Notes: a model not told the origin generated them from the letters alone. Counted from the first letter of the stretch, positions 1 through 6,874 are shown. The stretch: DNA of 7,001 nucleotides from JAAYCI01 sp964472465 (GCA_964472465.1 CAYYLW010000137.1:1-7001), one strand, 5' to 3'. Made by a program: numbers and translations.

Positions 1-1
1 G

Positions 2-1684
2 TATGAAGAGGCGGCGGAAACACTTCTGGCAGCAAAGTATGACATGCCACCAGAGGTGTTGGAACGGATGCTATTCCTGGCGCTGGTGTGTGCGCAGGAT
101 GAGGCCTTGACCGCGCAGTACATAGAGGAGACCGGCCCCTATAGGCTGATTTTGGTGGCACTGGCCGATGGAGGAATGCTGGAAGAGGATGCCTATATTC
201 TTATAAAACAGAACTACCACCTCATCGCCTTTGCGGCGGGGCTACCGCTGGCCAACCGCATGCTGGATATCTTCCCCAGTGAACGGGAGAATTTTCTAAT
301 ACGGTTTGAATATTATTATTTTTCTGGCCTGTGCGCCCACCTGTTGGACGAATACCCCATAGAACCGGCCCTGGACGACGCGGCCCTGCATGTAAACCTG
401 GCGGACGCCTGCTGTGTGGCGGGCCGCTACGACGCGGCCTGGGCCTGGCTGAAAGAGGGCTTTGAAAACGGCCCGCTGATGCCGGAGTGGTTTAGCCTGG
501 CCGAGGTGGTGGCCCAAAAAGCCGAGGGGGAGACAAAAGCCGAGGCCGAGTGGTATGGCAAAGTCTACCTGCCGCTGTATGAGGAACACCTCGATTTGGG
601 CGACATGGTGCGCACCCACAAGGAGATACCCGAAACCAGCAAAAAGCAGACCAAAAAGCTGGCAGATTTAACGGCGAAGAACATAGAGAAGTGGATGGAG
701 CCCATCGAAGCGCGCCCATTTGAAGGCCAACTGAGCGTGTGCCAGCAGGCCGCGGCTTTGCTGGCGAAAAAAGGCAACCTGCCCGAGGCCGTGCGCCTAT
801 ATAGCCGGGTGCTGGGTTACCCCGAACAGGTGTGCCAAAGCGGGCCGGCAAAAGAACTGGCCACCCTGCTGCAAAAGGCGGGCAACACCGAGCCTAAGGC
901 CTTTTTAGAACGCCTTGCGTTCGGGGAACGGGTCGCACTAGATGCCCGCTTCGGGGAAACCATGGCCACATTGGAAGCACAGGATGCCGCCGCCCTACTA
1001 GAGGGGCAAAAACGTGCCCTGGCCGCCCTGCCCCCTGCCACCTTGAAAATGCTGGAAAAGGCGGCTGGGCGGTACCCTGCCCTTGGCACGCTGGACTGGA
1101 AGGGCAGCGATTTCACCCTTTTAGAAAACCGCGCCAACATGTTGCAGCAGGGCAAAGAGGAGCTGCGCTGGCTGTATGGCCGCCTAGAGACGGCGGTGGA
1201 CCGCGAGGTGCTGGTGGCCCTTTTGGAAAACTGGCTCAGCCTGCGGCCGGAGGCCTTGCAAAAGGCCCAAGATACCCAGCAGGTGTGCTATGCCGGGGCC
1301 GATGTATTCTTCCGCCTGCCCGGTGAAACCCTGGAAACTGCCACCGAAGAGCAACGCCAGGAACTTTGCGAAAAGAAACCCCCGCTGGATGTGCCGCTGC
1401 TGGGGGCCCCCGGGGAACTTTGGCGGCTGCCCCGCCTGCTAGACGAAATATGCCCGGGCTATGTGTTCCACCTGGCTTACCTGGAAGAAAAATGGATACC
1501 CGGCAGGCTGGCTCTGCTGGCGGTGCACCCCGAGGGCCCCGCCGAAATTGCGCAGGGCGATTTGGAATGGGGCGTATATGTGGATTATAGCAAGCCCACC
1601 AGGCCAACCACGGGGATGCAAATTATGGGGATGCAAGTCACGCAAATCTCGGTGGAAAAAGAGCCACAAGTGGCAGAGGAATAG
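2..1684 (+). CDS. TPR-like helical protein of unknown function (5' end outside window)
   Basis: The reading frame is open from base 2 to a TAG stop at 1682-1684, giving at least 560 residues. The first in-frame ATG (44) has no ribosome binding site before it and the 14 codons upstream read as normal protein (YEEAAETLLAAKYD), so the real start lies left of the window. The visible part is soluble, Leu/Ala/Glu-rich and probably all-helical. Two stretches resemble TPR helix pairs: visible residues about 129-154 (LHVNLADACCVAGRYDAAWAWL) and about 243-271 (SVCQQAAALLAKKGNLPEAVRLYSRVLG). No signal peptide, membrane segment or catalytic motif is seen. In Clostridia such TPR-like tails occur in scaffold proteins and behind N-terminal glycosyltransferase domains; that head, if present, would be outside the window, so this is only a possibility. 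It converges on the transporter operon and shares its terminator, so it is probably functionally separate. Confident as a gene, not in function. Confidence 0.8.
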   Translation, partial: YEEAAETLLAAKYDMPPEVLERMLFLALVCAQDEALTAQYIEETGPYRLILVALADGGMLEEDAYILIKQNYHLIAFAAGLPLANRMLDIFPSERENFLIRFEYYYFSGLCAHLLDEYPIEPALDDAALHVNLADACCVAGRYDAAWAWLKEGFENGPLMPEWFSLAEVVAQKAEGETKAEAEWYGKVYLPLYEEHLDLGDMVRTHKEIPETSKKQTKKLADLTAKNIEKWMEPIEARPFEGQLSVCQQAAALLAKKGNLPEAVRLYSRVLGYPEQVCQSGPAKELATLLQKAGNTEPKAFLERLAFGERVALDARFGETMATLEAQDAAALLEGQKRALAALPPATLKMLEKAAGRYPALGTLDWKGSDFTLLENRANMLQQGKEELRWLYGRLETAVDREVLVALLENWLSLRPEALQKAQDTQQVCYAGADVFFRLPGETLETATEEQRQELCEKKPPLDVPLLGAPGELWRLPRLLDEICPGYVFHLAYLEEKWIPGRLALLAVHPEGPAEIAQGDLEWGVYVDYSKPTRPTTGMQIMGMQVTQISVEKEPQVAEE

Positions 1685-1731
1685 CCCAGGGCCTGGTGTT
1701 CGGCCCAGCTACCGTGGTGTGTACACAGGAT

Positions 1732-1770
1732 AAAAGGAAGGCCCCCTGCTTTGCAGGGGGCCTTCCTTTT
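1732..1770. terminator. Bidirectional intrinsic terminator
   Basis: A perfect 18-bp inverted repeat: left arm 1732-1749 (AAAAGGAAGGCCCCCTGC), three-base loop TTT 1750-1752, right arm 1753-1770. The arms begin with AAAA and end with TTTT, so the RNA from either strand has a GC-rich stem followed by a short U run. It lies 48 bases after the stop of the first gene, and its last two bases are also the first two bases (read on plus) of the permease stop codon at 1769-1771. It should end transcription of both convergent units. Confidence 0.88.
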
Positions 1771-3865
1771 ACAGTTCCAGCGTGCGGCGTACTTTTTTGT
1801 AGGTGAAGCGGTATATCCCCCAAAGCAGGGCGCTGCCCAAAACCAGAACGCCCAGGTCCACGCCCAGGGTGGTCCATTCGCCTGCCGCCATCTGGCCGTC
1901 GTTCATCAACAGCAGCAGGCAGTTGAAAGCCAGAATGCCAAGGCTGCCAATGGCTATGGGCACGGCGAACACCTTAGAAAGCTGCCCGCGTACCGAGGCC
2001 ACTAGATAGGCACGCTTGGCTCCCAGGCGGCGCAGGTCTGTGTACACCTGGCGGTTGTTCATGGCAATGGTGAGGCAGCGCGTGTAGGCAATTACCCCCA
2101 CGGCGCAAAAGCAAATGAGGGACATGAAGAGGAATAGCATCAGTTGCACAGAGAGGTTCCGCACCAGGGTGTTTTGCTCCAAAATGGCGAAACGGGGGAT
2201 GTAGCGCCAATAGATGTTGAACTGGCTGGTTTCTCTATCCTCGTAGGAGACCCGCAATTCAGGGTCTACATCGCCACGGTAATCTTGCCCGGTGGCGTTT
2301 ATGTTTAGTTTATCCACCCGGTCGTAGTTTTCATACATGGCAGAGGCTTCTGTGCAGCCATCTATGATGGCGTTTTGTAATTTTTGGGCAAAGGGATAGC
2401 TGGCCGCGGGGTCCTCCACGTTAAACTGCACCCAGGTCTCTTTCCACTCCTCGCTCAGCCCCTCGGTCAACGCGGCGTAGTCCGCGTCATCCAGCACGAT
2501 GTAACGGTTCAGCAAATCATTATGCCGCTCTTCTTGGAAACGCACCTCCAGGGTGCTTTTGGTGCTGGGGTTTGTGAAAAGTTTCATATCTTCGTAATAG
2601 TCGAAAAACCTTTGGGCGTAACCTTCCGCTGTGAGGAAGAGGAACTGCCCAGGCTTCACATCGGCGTTATCGCCGCTGATGAGGCGGTAGGCGCTTTCCG
2701 AGAGGAAACTTTCCTCCGCGTAAAAAGGGAGGTAGGTGTTGCCGAAGCGGCCGTCTCCAGTGGGTTCTTTGTCGATGCCGTCGGTGGCCATGTTGGCGAA
2801 GGGCACCTCGGTGTACTGCAAAATGCGCACTTTTTCTTCGGCGGCCAGCCGCTCTATCTCCGCCTGGCCCGGCACGCCGGTTTCGTCTACGCGATGGTGG
2901 AAGGCAAAATGCGTGTCTCGCTTTTGCAAGGAGAGCAGCTGAGGTATCACATTCATAGGCAAATAGAACAGAGAGAAATAGGCGGCGATTATCAAGACGG
3001 TAATCACGCACATGTTTTGCACGGTTTGCCGTCCTTGAAATTTCATCATGCTGCGGGCGATGATGTGCTTGTAGTACTGCTTTTGGCCGCCAAAGCCCCG
3101 CACAACAACGAAAAGGAGCATCAGGTACAGCCCTACGGCCGCCGGAATGTATAGCAGGTTTACCCAAAACGGTGTGGTGTAGCCTCCTAAATCAGCCAGC
3201 AGGCTGGGTAGCACAAGCGCGCCCCCCGCGCCCCCTATCAGCAGGCCCAGCCCCAAAAAGCCCTGCCACTTTTTCACATCCCGCACCGGCTCGCTTTTGC
3301 GCTGTTCGTTCACAATGTCGATGATGTTGCCGCGCCGGATAAAGCGCAGGCCCATGGAAAACAGAATAAGCAGGGTACACAGCAGGAAGATAAGGGGCCA
3401 AATGAACCCCTGGAGGCTGGGGCGAAATGCCATGTCTACGCTATCCACCACGAACAGGCGGAACAGCTGCCAAATACCGGCGGCCAGGGGCAGGCCCAGC
3501 GCAAGCCCCGCGGCCGAGCTGATGGCGGCCACAAGGGCAATGTCGCCAAACAGCAGGGGGGAGAGTTGCCTGCGCCGTGCGCCCAGTGCCATCAGTACCC
3601 CGGTTTCCCGGCTTTTGCCGCGAAAAAAAAGGGAGGAGGCATAGCCGGTGAATGCCATGCACCCGGCCATGGCCAGCACAAAAATCATCACCATTTGTTT
3701 GCGGCTGTCGCCCCCTTCTGGCAGAAATTCCTGCACGGTGTGGCTATCCAGCACCGTGCCAAACGCTGTGATGAGCAGTACCGACACAAAAAGGCAAAGG
3801 GACAAAAGCAGATAGCTCGGCAGGTTTTTCCGGCGTAGCATCCCATAGGTTTTTGCCAAGGTCAT
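1769..3865 (-). CDS. BceB-type ABC transporter permease (FtsX/MacB fold, 10 TM, large extracellular domain)
   Basis: 698-residue membrane subunit of an ABC transporter; its ATPase is the gene directly upstream. Predicted helices by eye: about 17-37, 57-80, 107-130, 153-172, 202-222, 234-257, 284-305, then a hydrophilic block of about 265 residues (306-570), then 572-595, 629-653 and 666-686. Ten helices with one large external domain between TM7 and TM8 is the layout of BceB/VraG permeases, which act on cell-wall-targeting peptide antibiotics; family length is usually about 620-670, so this one is slightly long. FtsX-type elements are seen after TM2 (FFRGKSRETGVLMALGARRRQL, residues 80-101) and after TM8 (NNRQVYTDLRRLGAKRAYLV, 603-622). 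The ATG at 3865-3863 shares one base with the ATPase stop (TAATG), so the two are translationally coupled. The external domain is not recognised and its ligand cannot be predicted; bacitracin, lantibiotics or defensin-like peptides are family precedents. A signalling role with the kinase is inference. Confidence 0.93.
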   Translation of the reverse strand: MTLAKTYGMLRRKNLPSYLLLSLCLFVSVLLITAFGTVLDSHTVQEFLPEGGDSRKQMVMIFVLAMAGCMAFTGYASSLFFRGKSRETGVLMALGARRRQLSPLLFGDIALVAAISSAAGLALGLPLAAGIWQLFRLFVVDSVDMAFRPSLQGFIWPLIFLLCTLLILFSMGLRFIRRGNIIDIVNEQRKSEPVRDVKKWQGFLGLGLLIGGAGGALVLPSLLADLGGYTTPFWVNLLYIPAAVGLYLMLLFVVVRGFGGQKQYYKHIIARSMMKFQGRQTVQNMCVITVLIIAAYFSLFYLPMNVIPQLLSLQKRDTHFAFHHRVDETGVPGQAEIERLAAEEKVRILQYTEVPFANMATDGIDKEPTGDGRFGNTYLPFYAEESFLSESAYRLISGDNADVKPGQFLFLTAEGYAQRFFDYYEDMKLFTNPSTKSTLEVRFQEERHNDLLNRYIVLDDADYAALTEGLSEEWKETWVQFNVEDPAASYPFAQKLQNAIIDGCTEASAMYENYDRVDKLNINATGQDYRGDVDPELRVSYEDRETSQFNIYWRYIPRFAILEQNTLVRNLSVQLMLFLFMSLICFCAVGVIAYTRCLTIAMNNRQVYTDLRRLGAKRAYLVASVRGQLSKVFAVPIAIGSLGILAFNCLLLLMNDGQMAAGEWTTLGVDLGVLVLGSALLWGIYRFTYKKVRRTLEL

Positions 3866-4614
3866 TATGCCGCCCCCTCTTCGCTCATGGCTTTGATGGC
3901 CGCCAGCAACTCATCCTGGAAGCGTCCTGGGTCACCGTGGTTCACCAGGTTTTCGCGTACCAGGCCGTCCTTCATGATGATGACTCTATCGCAATAGGAG
4001 GCGGCGAAACTGTCGTGCGTAACCATGAATATGGTGGCGTTCAGGGCGCTTTGGGCCTGTTTAAAGCTCTGAATCACAGCCCGGCTGGATTTCGAATCCA
4101 AATTTCCGGTGGGTTCATCCGCCAGTATTAGCAGGGGGTCGTTGATGAGGGCCCGCGCCACGGCCGTGCGCTGGCGTTCTCCGCCCGAGACCTCGGCGGG
4201 ATATTTGCCCCGTATGTGGGAGATGCTGAAAATTTGGCAGAGGGTATCGGCGCTTTCTTCCATCCTCTTGTCGGCCTTGCCGCTGATAATGCGGGGCAGC
4301 ATGATGTTTTCTTTCATGGTGAGGCCGTCTAGAAGCATGAAGTCTTGAAACACAAAGCCCAGTTTGCGGTTCCGCACCTGCGCTAGCTCGTCTTCGGTAA
4401 GGCTGGCCAGGCGCAGGTTTCCCAGGGATATGTCACCTTGCTCGAAGGGGATATAGCAGGAGATACAGTTTAGTAGAGTGGTTTTCCCAGAGCCAGAGGG
4501 GCCCATTACGGCCACGAATTCACCTTGTTCCACAGCCAAAGAAACGCCTTTCAGCACCGCGTAATCCTGTTTTCCCGTATGGTAGGTCTTGTGTAAATTT
4601 TCCACATGTAGCAT
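3865..4614 (-). CDS. BceA-type ABC transporter ATP-binding protein
   Basis: 249-residue cytoplasmic ATPase of the MacB/LolD/BceA group that powers the adjacent permease. All nucleotide-binding motifs are intact: Walker A GPSGSGKTT (residues 38-46), Q-loop Gln90 in FVFQDFMLLDGLT, signature VSGGERQR (142-149), Walker B LLILADEP with Glu167 (161-168), D-loop GNLDS (170-174), and switch His200 in MVTHD. The frame stays open upstream to an ATG at 4746, but the start at 4614 is chosen because the protein then begins MLHVENLHKTYHTGKQ, the normal start of this family, because a purine-rich GGAAGGGCGGG tract lies 8-18 bases upstream, and because the extra 44 residues are unlike any ABC domain and are encoded by the control region. 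The stop overlaps the permease start by one base (TAATG). Expression is probably driven from the divergent region with LytTR control. Family and function class are secure; substrate is unknown. Confidence 0.95.
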   Translation of the reverse strand: MLHVENLHKTYHTGKQDYAVLKGVSLAVEQGEFVAVMGPSGSGKTTLLNCISCYIPFEQGDISLGNLRLASLTEDELAQVRNRKLGFVFQDFMLLDGLTMKENIMLPRIISGKADKRMEESADTLCQIFSISHIRGKYPAEVSGGERQRTAVARALINDPLLILADEPTGNLDSKSSRAVIQSFKQAQSALNATIFMVTHDSFAASYCDRVIIMKDGLVRENLVNHGDPGRFQDELLAAIKAMSEEGAA

Positions 4615-4653
4615 GGTATGTACCCGCCCTTCCTGGTTTAGTTTCCTGTCTCC

Positions 4654-4682
4654 ATCATAGGGGCGGCGGGGCGGCGGCACAA
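4654..4682 (-). promoter_or_regulatory. Candidate promoter of the ABC transporter operon
   Basis: On the minus strand a -10 element TATGAT (4659-4654, five of six consensus bases) is preceded at 17 bp by TTGTGC (4682-4677), which keeps only the TTG of the -35 consensus. Transcription would start near 4647, about 33 bases before the ATPase start codon. The poor -35 suggests that an activator is needed; the nearest LytTR-like site begins 10 bp upstream of the -35 position. Judged by eye only. Confidence 0.45.
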
Positions 4683-4690
4683 ACAGGCCT

Positions 4691-4702
4691 GCCAAATTTG
4701 GC
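4691..4702. promoter_or_regulatory. Perfect 12-bp palindrome (GCCAAATTTGGC)
   Basis: GCCAAATTTGGC is identical to its reverse complement. It overlaps the left half-site of the first LytTR-like site and lies about 9 bp upstream of the candidate -35 of the transporter operon. It could let one regulator half-site be read in both directions, or be an operator for a separate dimeric regulator. Too short to be a terminator. Confidence 0.45.
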
Positions 4703-4722
4703 ATGGCGCAGGTAAAGTTTGG
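4693..4722 (+). promoter_or_regulatory. LytTR-type tandem binding site 1 (transporter-proximal)
   Basis: Two 9-bp direct half-sites, CAAATTTGG (4693-4701) and AAAGTTTGG (4714-4722), are separated by exactly 12 bp (21-bp period, two helical turns). The known LytTR half-site consensus is WMMGTTNRK with 12-13 bp spacing; the right half-site matches all eight defined positions and the left one matches six. The site lies 33 bp from the candidate minus-strand -10 of the transporter operon, and the neighbouring gene encodes a LytTR regulator. Binding itself is inferred. Confidence 0.72.
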
Positions 4723-4743
4723 CAAAATTCGGGAAACACATGT

Positions 4744-4773
4744 CATAATTGGCAGCTTTTTTGTAAAGTTTGG
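4744..4773 (+). promoter_or_regulatory. LytTR-type tandem binding site 2 (regulator-proximal)
   Basis: Second copy of the same geometry: a degenerate left half-site CATAATTGG (4744-4752, four of eight defined positions) and a full-consensus right half-site AAAGTTTGG (4765-4773), again with 12 bp between. The right half-sites of both sites sit in an identical 12-mer, GTAAAGTTTGGC (4712-4723 and 4763-4774), 51 bp apart, close to five helical turns. The site ends 35 bp upstream of the extended -10 of the regulator gene, a usual place for activation by LytTR proteins. Confidence 0.7.
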
Positions 4774-4805
4774 CCAGGGGCAGGGGGGAAGTTCCGGCGA
4801 AGATG

Positions 4806-4814
4806 TGGTACAAT
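4806..4814 (+). promoter_or_regulatory. Extended -10 promoter of the two-component operon
   Basis: TGGTACAAT is an extended -10 (TGn followed by TACAAT, five of six consensus bases). At the expected -35 position (about 4786-4791) the sequence is G-rich and bears no TTGACA-like hexamer. Transcription would begin near 4821, leaving a leader of about 20 bases. An extended -10 with no -35 and a LytTR-like site upstream fits an activator-dependent, probably autoregulated promoter. Confidence 0.65.
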
Positions 4815-4829
4815 ATCCGGGAGTAAACT

Positions 4830-4835
4830 AGGAGG
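4830..4835 (+). promoter_or_regulatory. Ribosome binding site of the response regulator
   Basis: AGGAGG, a full match to the anti-Shine-Dalgarno core, six bases before the ATG at 4842. It fixes that start. Confidence 0.85.
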
Positions 4836-4841
4836 GCGACA

Positions 4842-5561
4842 ATGCTTCATATTGGCCTTTGTGACGACCAACTGCCCGCCAGGCAAAACCTGCTGGGGAT
4901 GCTGCGCAGGCGGCTGGCCCAGCGGGAACTGGACGCCGAGTTTTGGGAGTTTTCCTCGGGGGAGGGGGTGCTGGGCTGGCTGGAAAAGCACCCCGGCGGG
5001 TTGGACGTTTTGTTTTTGGATATTGAGATGGGCGGCATAAGTGGGATGGAAACGGCCCGGCGGATACGCCAGGAGGACGGGGCCATTTTGCTGGTGTTTG
5101 TAACGGGATATGCGGACTATGTGTTTGACGGCTACAGTGTGAACGCGCTGGATTACCTGATGAAGCCCGTGGACATGGAAAAGCTGGACGGGTTGCTGCT
5201 GCGCATTTTGGGCGCCACCGAGAAGGCTGCCCCCCGGCTGTACTGTGTGAAGAACGCCGAGGGGATATTCAAGGTGCCGCTGGCGGATATCCTATACTTC
5301 CAAAGCGAAGGGCGGAAGGTGCAGCTACATACAGCGGGGCGCTGCCATGCGTTTTACGCCAGGCTCAACGACGTGGAAACGCAGTTGCCCGGTGGGTTTG
5401 TGCGCATCCACCAGCGGTATTTGGTGCGGGCTGCCGCGGTGGATAGCTTTGAAGGAGACCGGGTGATGGTGGCGGGGCGTAGCCTGCCGGTAAGCCGCGC
5501 CTGCCGGGCGGGGGCCATGCTGGCCATCACAGAAGACCGGCTGGGGGAGGGGACATTTTGA
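4842..5561 (+). CDS. LytTR-family response regulator (REC + LytTR DNA-binding domain)
   Basis: 239-residue cytoplasmic transcription regulator of the AgrA/LytR/VirR type. Receiver domain, residues 1-125: acidic pair Asp8-Asp9 (LCDD), phosphoacceptor Asp60 in VLFLDIEMGGISGME, Thr88 in FVTGYADYVF, and Lys108 in DYLMKPVD. LytTR domain, about 133-232: starts with the typical ILYFQSEGRKVQLHT and contains FVRIHQRYLVR (186-196) and the closing LPVSR (215-219). No part is missing and length is normal. The start is supported by an AGGAGG box. The gene ends in a 4-base overlap with the kinase start (TTGA), so it is co-translated with its presumed partner. Two LytTR-like tandem sites lie just upstream, so it very likely regulates itself and the divergent transporter operon. 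Output genes outside the window are possible. Confidence 0.97.
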   Translation: MLHIGLCDDQLPARQNLLGMLRRRLAQRELDAEFWEFSSGEGVLGWLEKHPGGLDVLFLDIEMGGISGMETARRIRQEDGAILLVFVTGYADYVFDGYSVNALDYLMKPVDMEKLDGLLLRILGATEKAAPRLYCVKNAEGIFKVPLADILYFQSEGRKVQLHTAGRCHAFYARLNDVETQLPGGFVRIHQRYLVRAAAVDSFEGDRVMVAGRSLPVSRACRAGAMLAITEDRLGEGTF

Positions 5562-6874
5562 TACGGGACGCCTGGATCGAAATTCTTCCCGTGGCGGGGC
5601 CTTGTATTGGGCTGATCAACGGCTGGCTGTGTATGTTGGTGATGGGGCGTTTTTTGCCGCTGGGCCGCCTATGGCGGAAAATATTGCTGGCGCTGATGCT
5701 GGACATGGCGCTGGGGCAGGTTATTTATATCGGAGACCCCATCAATATTCTGGCCGGTGCCGTTTGTTTTTTTCCCGCGGTGCTGCTATTGTGCGGGGGG
5801 CGGATGCTGGCCCGTGTATCCATCGGCGGCATTTTGTTCGCCGTGTACATCTCCTCGCAGGCCATTTTCTGCTCCATTCGGCCCCCCTTCGATGTGTTCA
5901 TTGTCTTCTATTCCATGGCGCTGTGGCTGGGCATCTACCTGTTTGTGCGCTGGCGACTGGTGCCCATGGAGGGGGGGTATATCCTCTCAGCCAGGCTGTG
6001 GCTGCTGGCGGACGCACTGGCCGCCATGCCGTTTGGCGCCACCTTGGCCGTCATCTCCCTCACGGAGCACAGCCGCACCTATACCGTGGATAGCTGGTTT
6101 GAGGATGTGCTGGTTATTTACAACGAACCGGTGCTGCTGGTGGTGCTTTCGCTGGCGGCGGTGGCCGCGGTGGTGGTGCTGGCGGCGGTGGTGGTGCTGG
6201 CCAAAAACGAGCAGTTAGAGCGCCAGCAGCTTTTGTGGCAAGCCAGGCTGCAAGCCTACCAAAACATGGAGCAGACCCAAACCCAGGTGCGCCGCCTTCG
6301 CCACGATATGGCAAACCATCTCACCGCCATGGCAGGGCTGGACGACACCGGGATGCGCCATTACCTGGACCAGTTGATGGATTCCCCCGCCATGAAGGGC
6401 GGGCAGCGTTACTGCCAAAACGAGGTGGTGAATGTGGTGCTGGCCAGCAAGGCTCCGCTGGCGGAGAGTGGCGGCATCAAAGCGGAGTACCGTCTCACTT
6501 TGCCCGGCGGCCTTCCCCTGCCGGACACCGACCTCTGTGCCATTTTCGCAAACCTGCTGGACAACGCCCTGGAGGCCTGCCAAAAATGCGAGGAGGGAAG
6601 CCGTTTTCTCCGTCTTGTTGCCAGTGCCGAAAAAGGGCTTTTGCTGCTGCGGCTGGAAAACAGCATGCAGGGGACGCTGGTGTTTCAGAATGGTTTGCCC
6701 GCCACCACCAAGAAGAACGGGGAAAAGCATGGGTTTGGTCTTTGGAGTGTGCGGGAAATTGTGAACCGGTACAAGGGGGCCATGCACTGTAGCCAGCAAG
6801 GGGACACGTTCGTCCTCAGCCTAAGCGTGCCGATGGCGGCGGGGGCCACACTTGCCAAAAGCGGCATATTTTAG
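5558..6874 (+). CDS. AgrC/GHKL-type sensor histidine kinase
   Basis: 438-residue membrane kinase partner of the LytTR regulator. The N-terminal about 215 residues hold six or seven hydrophobic segments (about 10-30, 41-58, 63-80, 85-107, 111-131, 145-167, 190-215), as in kinases that sense peptide signals within the membrane; there is no large extracellular sensor domain. A helical linker leads to the phospho-accepting His249 in RRLRHDMANHL (245-255). The ATPase domain is of the GHKL (HATPase_c_5) type: N-box FANLLDNALEAC (330-341, Asn336) and glycine motif HGFGLWSVREIV (391-402) after a short TTKKNGEK lid. Translation starts at TTG 5558, five bases after GGAGGGG, and overlaps the regulator stop as TTGA. 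No other in-frame start fits better. The last codons (TLAKSGIF and stop) lie in a 55-bp sequence repeated downstream, so the C-terminal tail may be an acquired replacement. The signal is unknown; no AgrB/AgrD-like gene is visible. Confidence 0.95.
   Translation: MIRDAWIEILPVAGPCIGLINGWLCMLVMGRFLPLGRLWRKILLALMLDMALGQVIYIGDPINILAGAVCFFPAVLLLCGGRMLARVSIGGILFAVYISSQAIFCSIRPPFDVFIVFYSMALWLGIYLFVRWRLVPMEGGYILSARLWLLADALAAMPFGATLAVISLTEHSRTYTVDSWFEDVLVIYNEPVLLVVLSLAAVAAVVVLAAVVVLAKNEQLERQQLLWQARLQAYQNMEQTQTQVRRLRHDMANHLTAMAGLDDTGMRHYLDQLMDSPAMKGGQRYCQNEVVNVVLASKAPLAESGGIKAEYRLTLPGGLPLPDTDLCAIFANLLDNALEACQKCEEGSRFLRLVASAEKGLLLLRLENSMQGTLVFQNGLPATTKKNGEKHGFGLWSVREIVNRYKGAMHCSQQGDTFVLSLSVPMAAGATLAKSGIF
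6167..6201 (+). repeat. 18-bp-period tandem repeat inside the last TM helix of the kinase
   Basis: GCGGTGGTGGTGCTGGC occurs at 6167-6183 and 6185-6201. In frame it encodes AVVVLA twice, within the last membrane helix (about residues 190-215). An 18-bp unit keeps the frame, so slippage would lengthen or shorten the helix by six residues. Confidence 0.7.

Noticed and set aside
44..46. ATG at 44 as the start of the first gene
   Set aside because: No ribosome binding site precedes it and the frame is open with protein-like codons to the window edge, so it is most likely an internal methionine.
2384..3154. 256-residue open frame on the plus strand
   Set aside because: Lies wholly inside the permease gene on the opposite strand, has no recognisable domain or ribosome binding site, and is a GC-driven shadow.
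4615..4746. 44-residue N-terminal extension of the ABC ATPase from an ATG at 4746
   Set aside because: The added residues do not resemble an ABC domain, the family starts at MLHVENLHKTY, and the extension would be encoded by the promoter and regulator-binding region.
4742..4767. Alternative minus-strand promoter TTTACA / TATGAC
   Set aside because: The -35-like TTTACA is good but the spacer is only 14 bp, too short for a usual promoter, and it overlaps the second regulator site.
4615..4841. Riboswitch or small RNA gene in the divergent region
   Set aside because: No stable long hairpin or terminator is seen; the structure is explained by direct repeats, a short palindrome and two promoters with leaders of only about 20-35 bases.
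6215..6799. 194-residue open frame on the minus strand
   Set aside because: Antisense to the kinase catalytic region with intact His, N and G boxes; low-complexity shadow without start signals.
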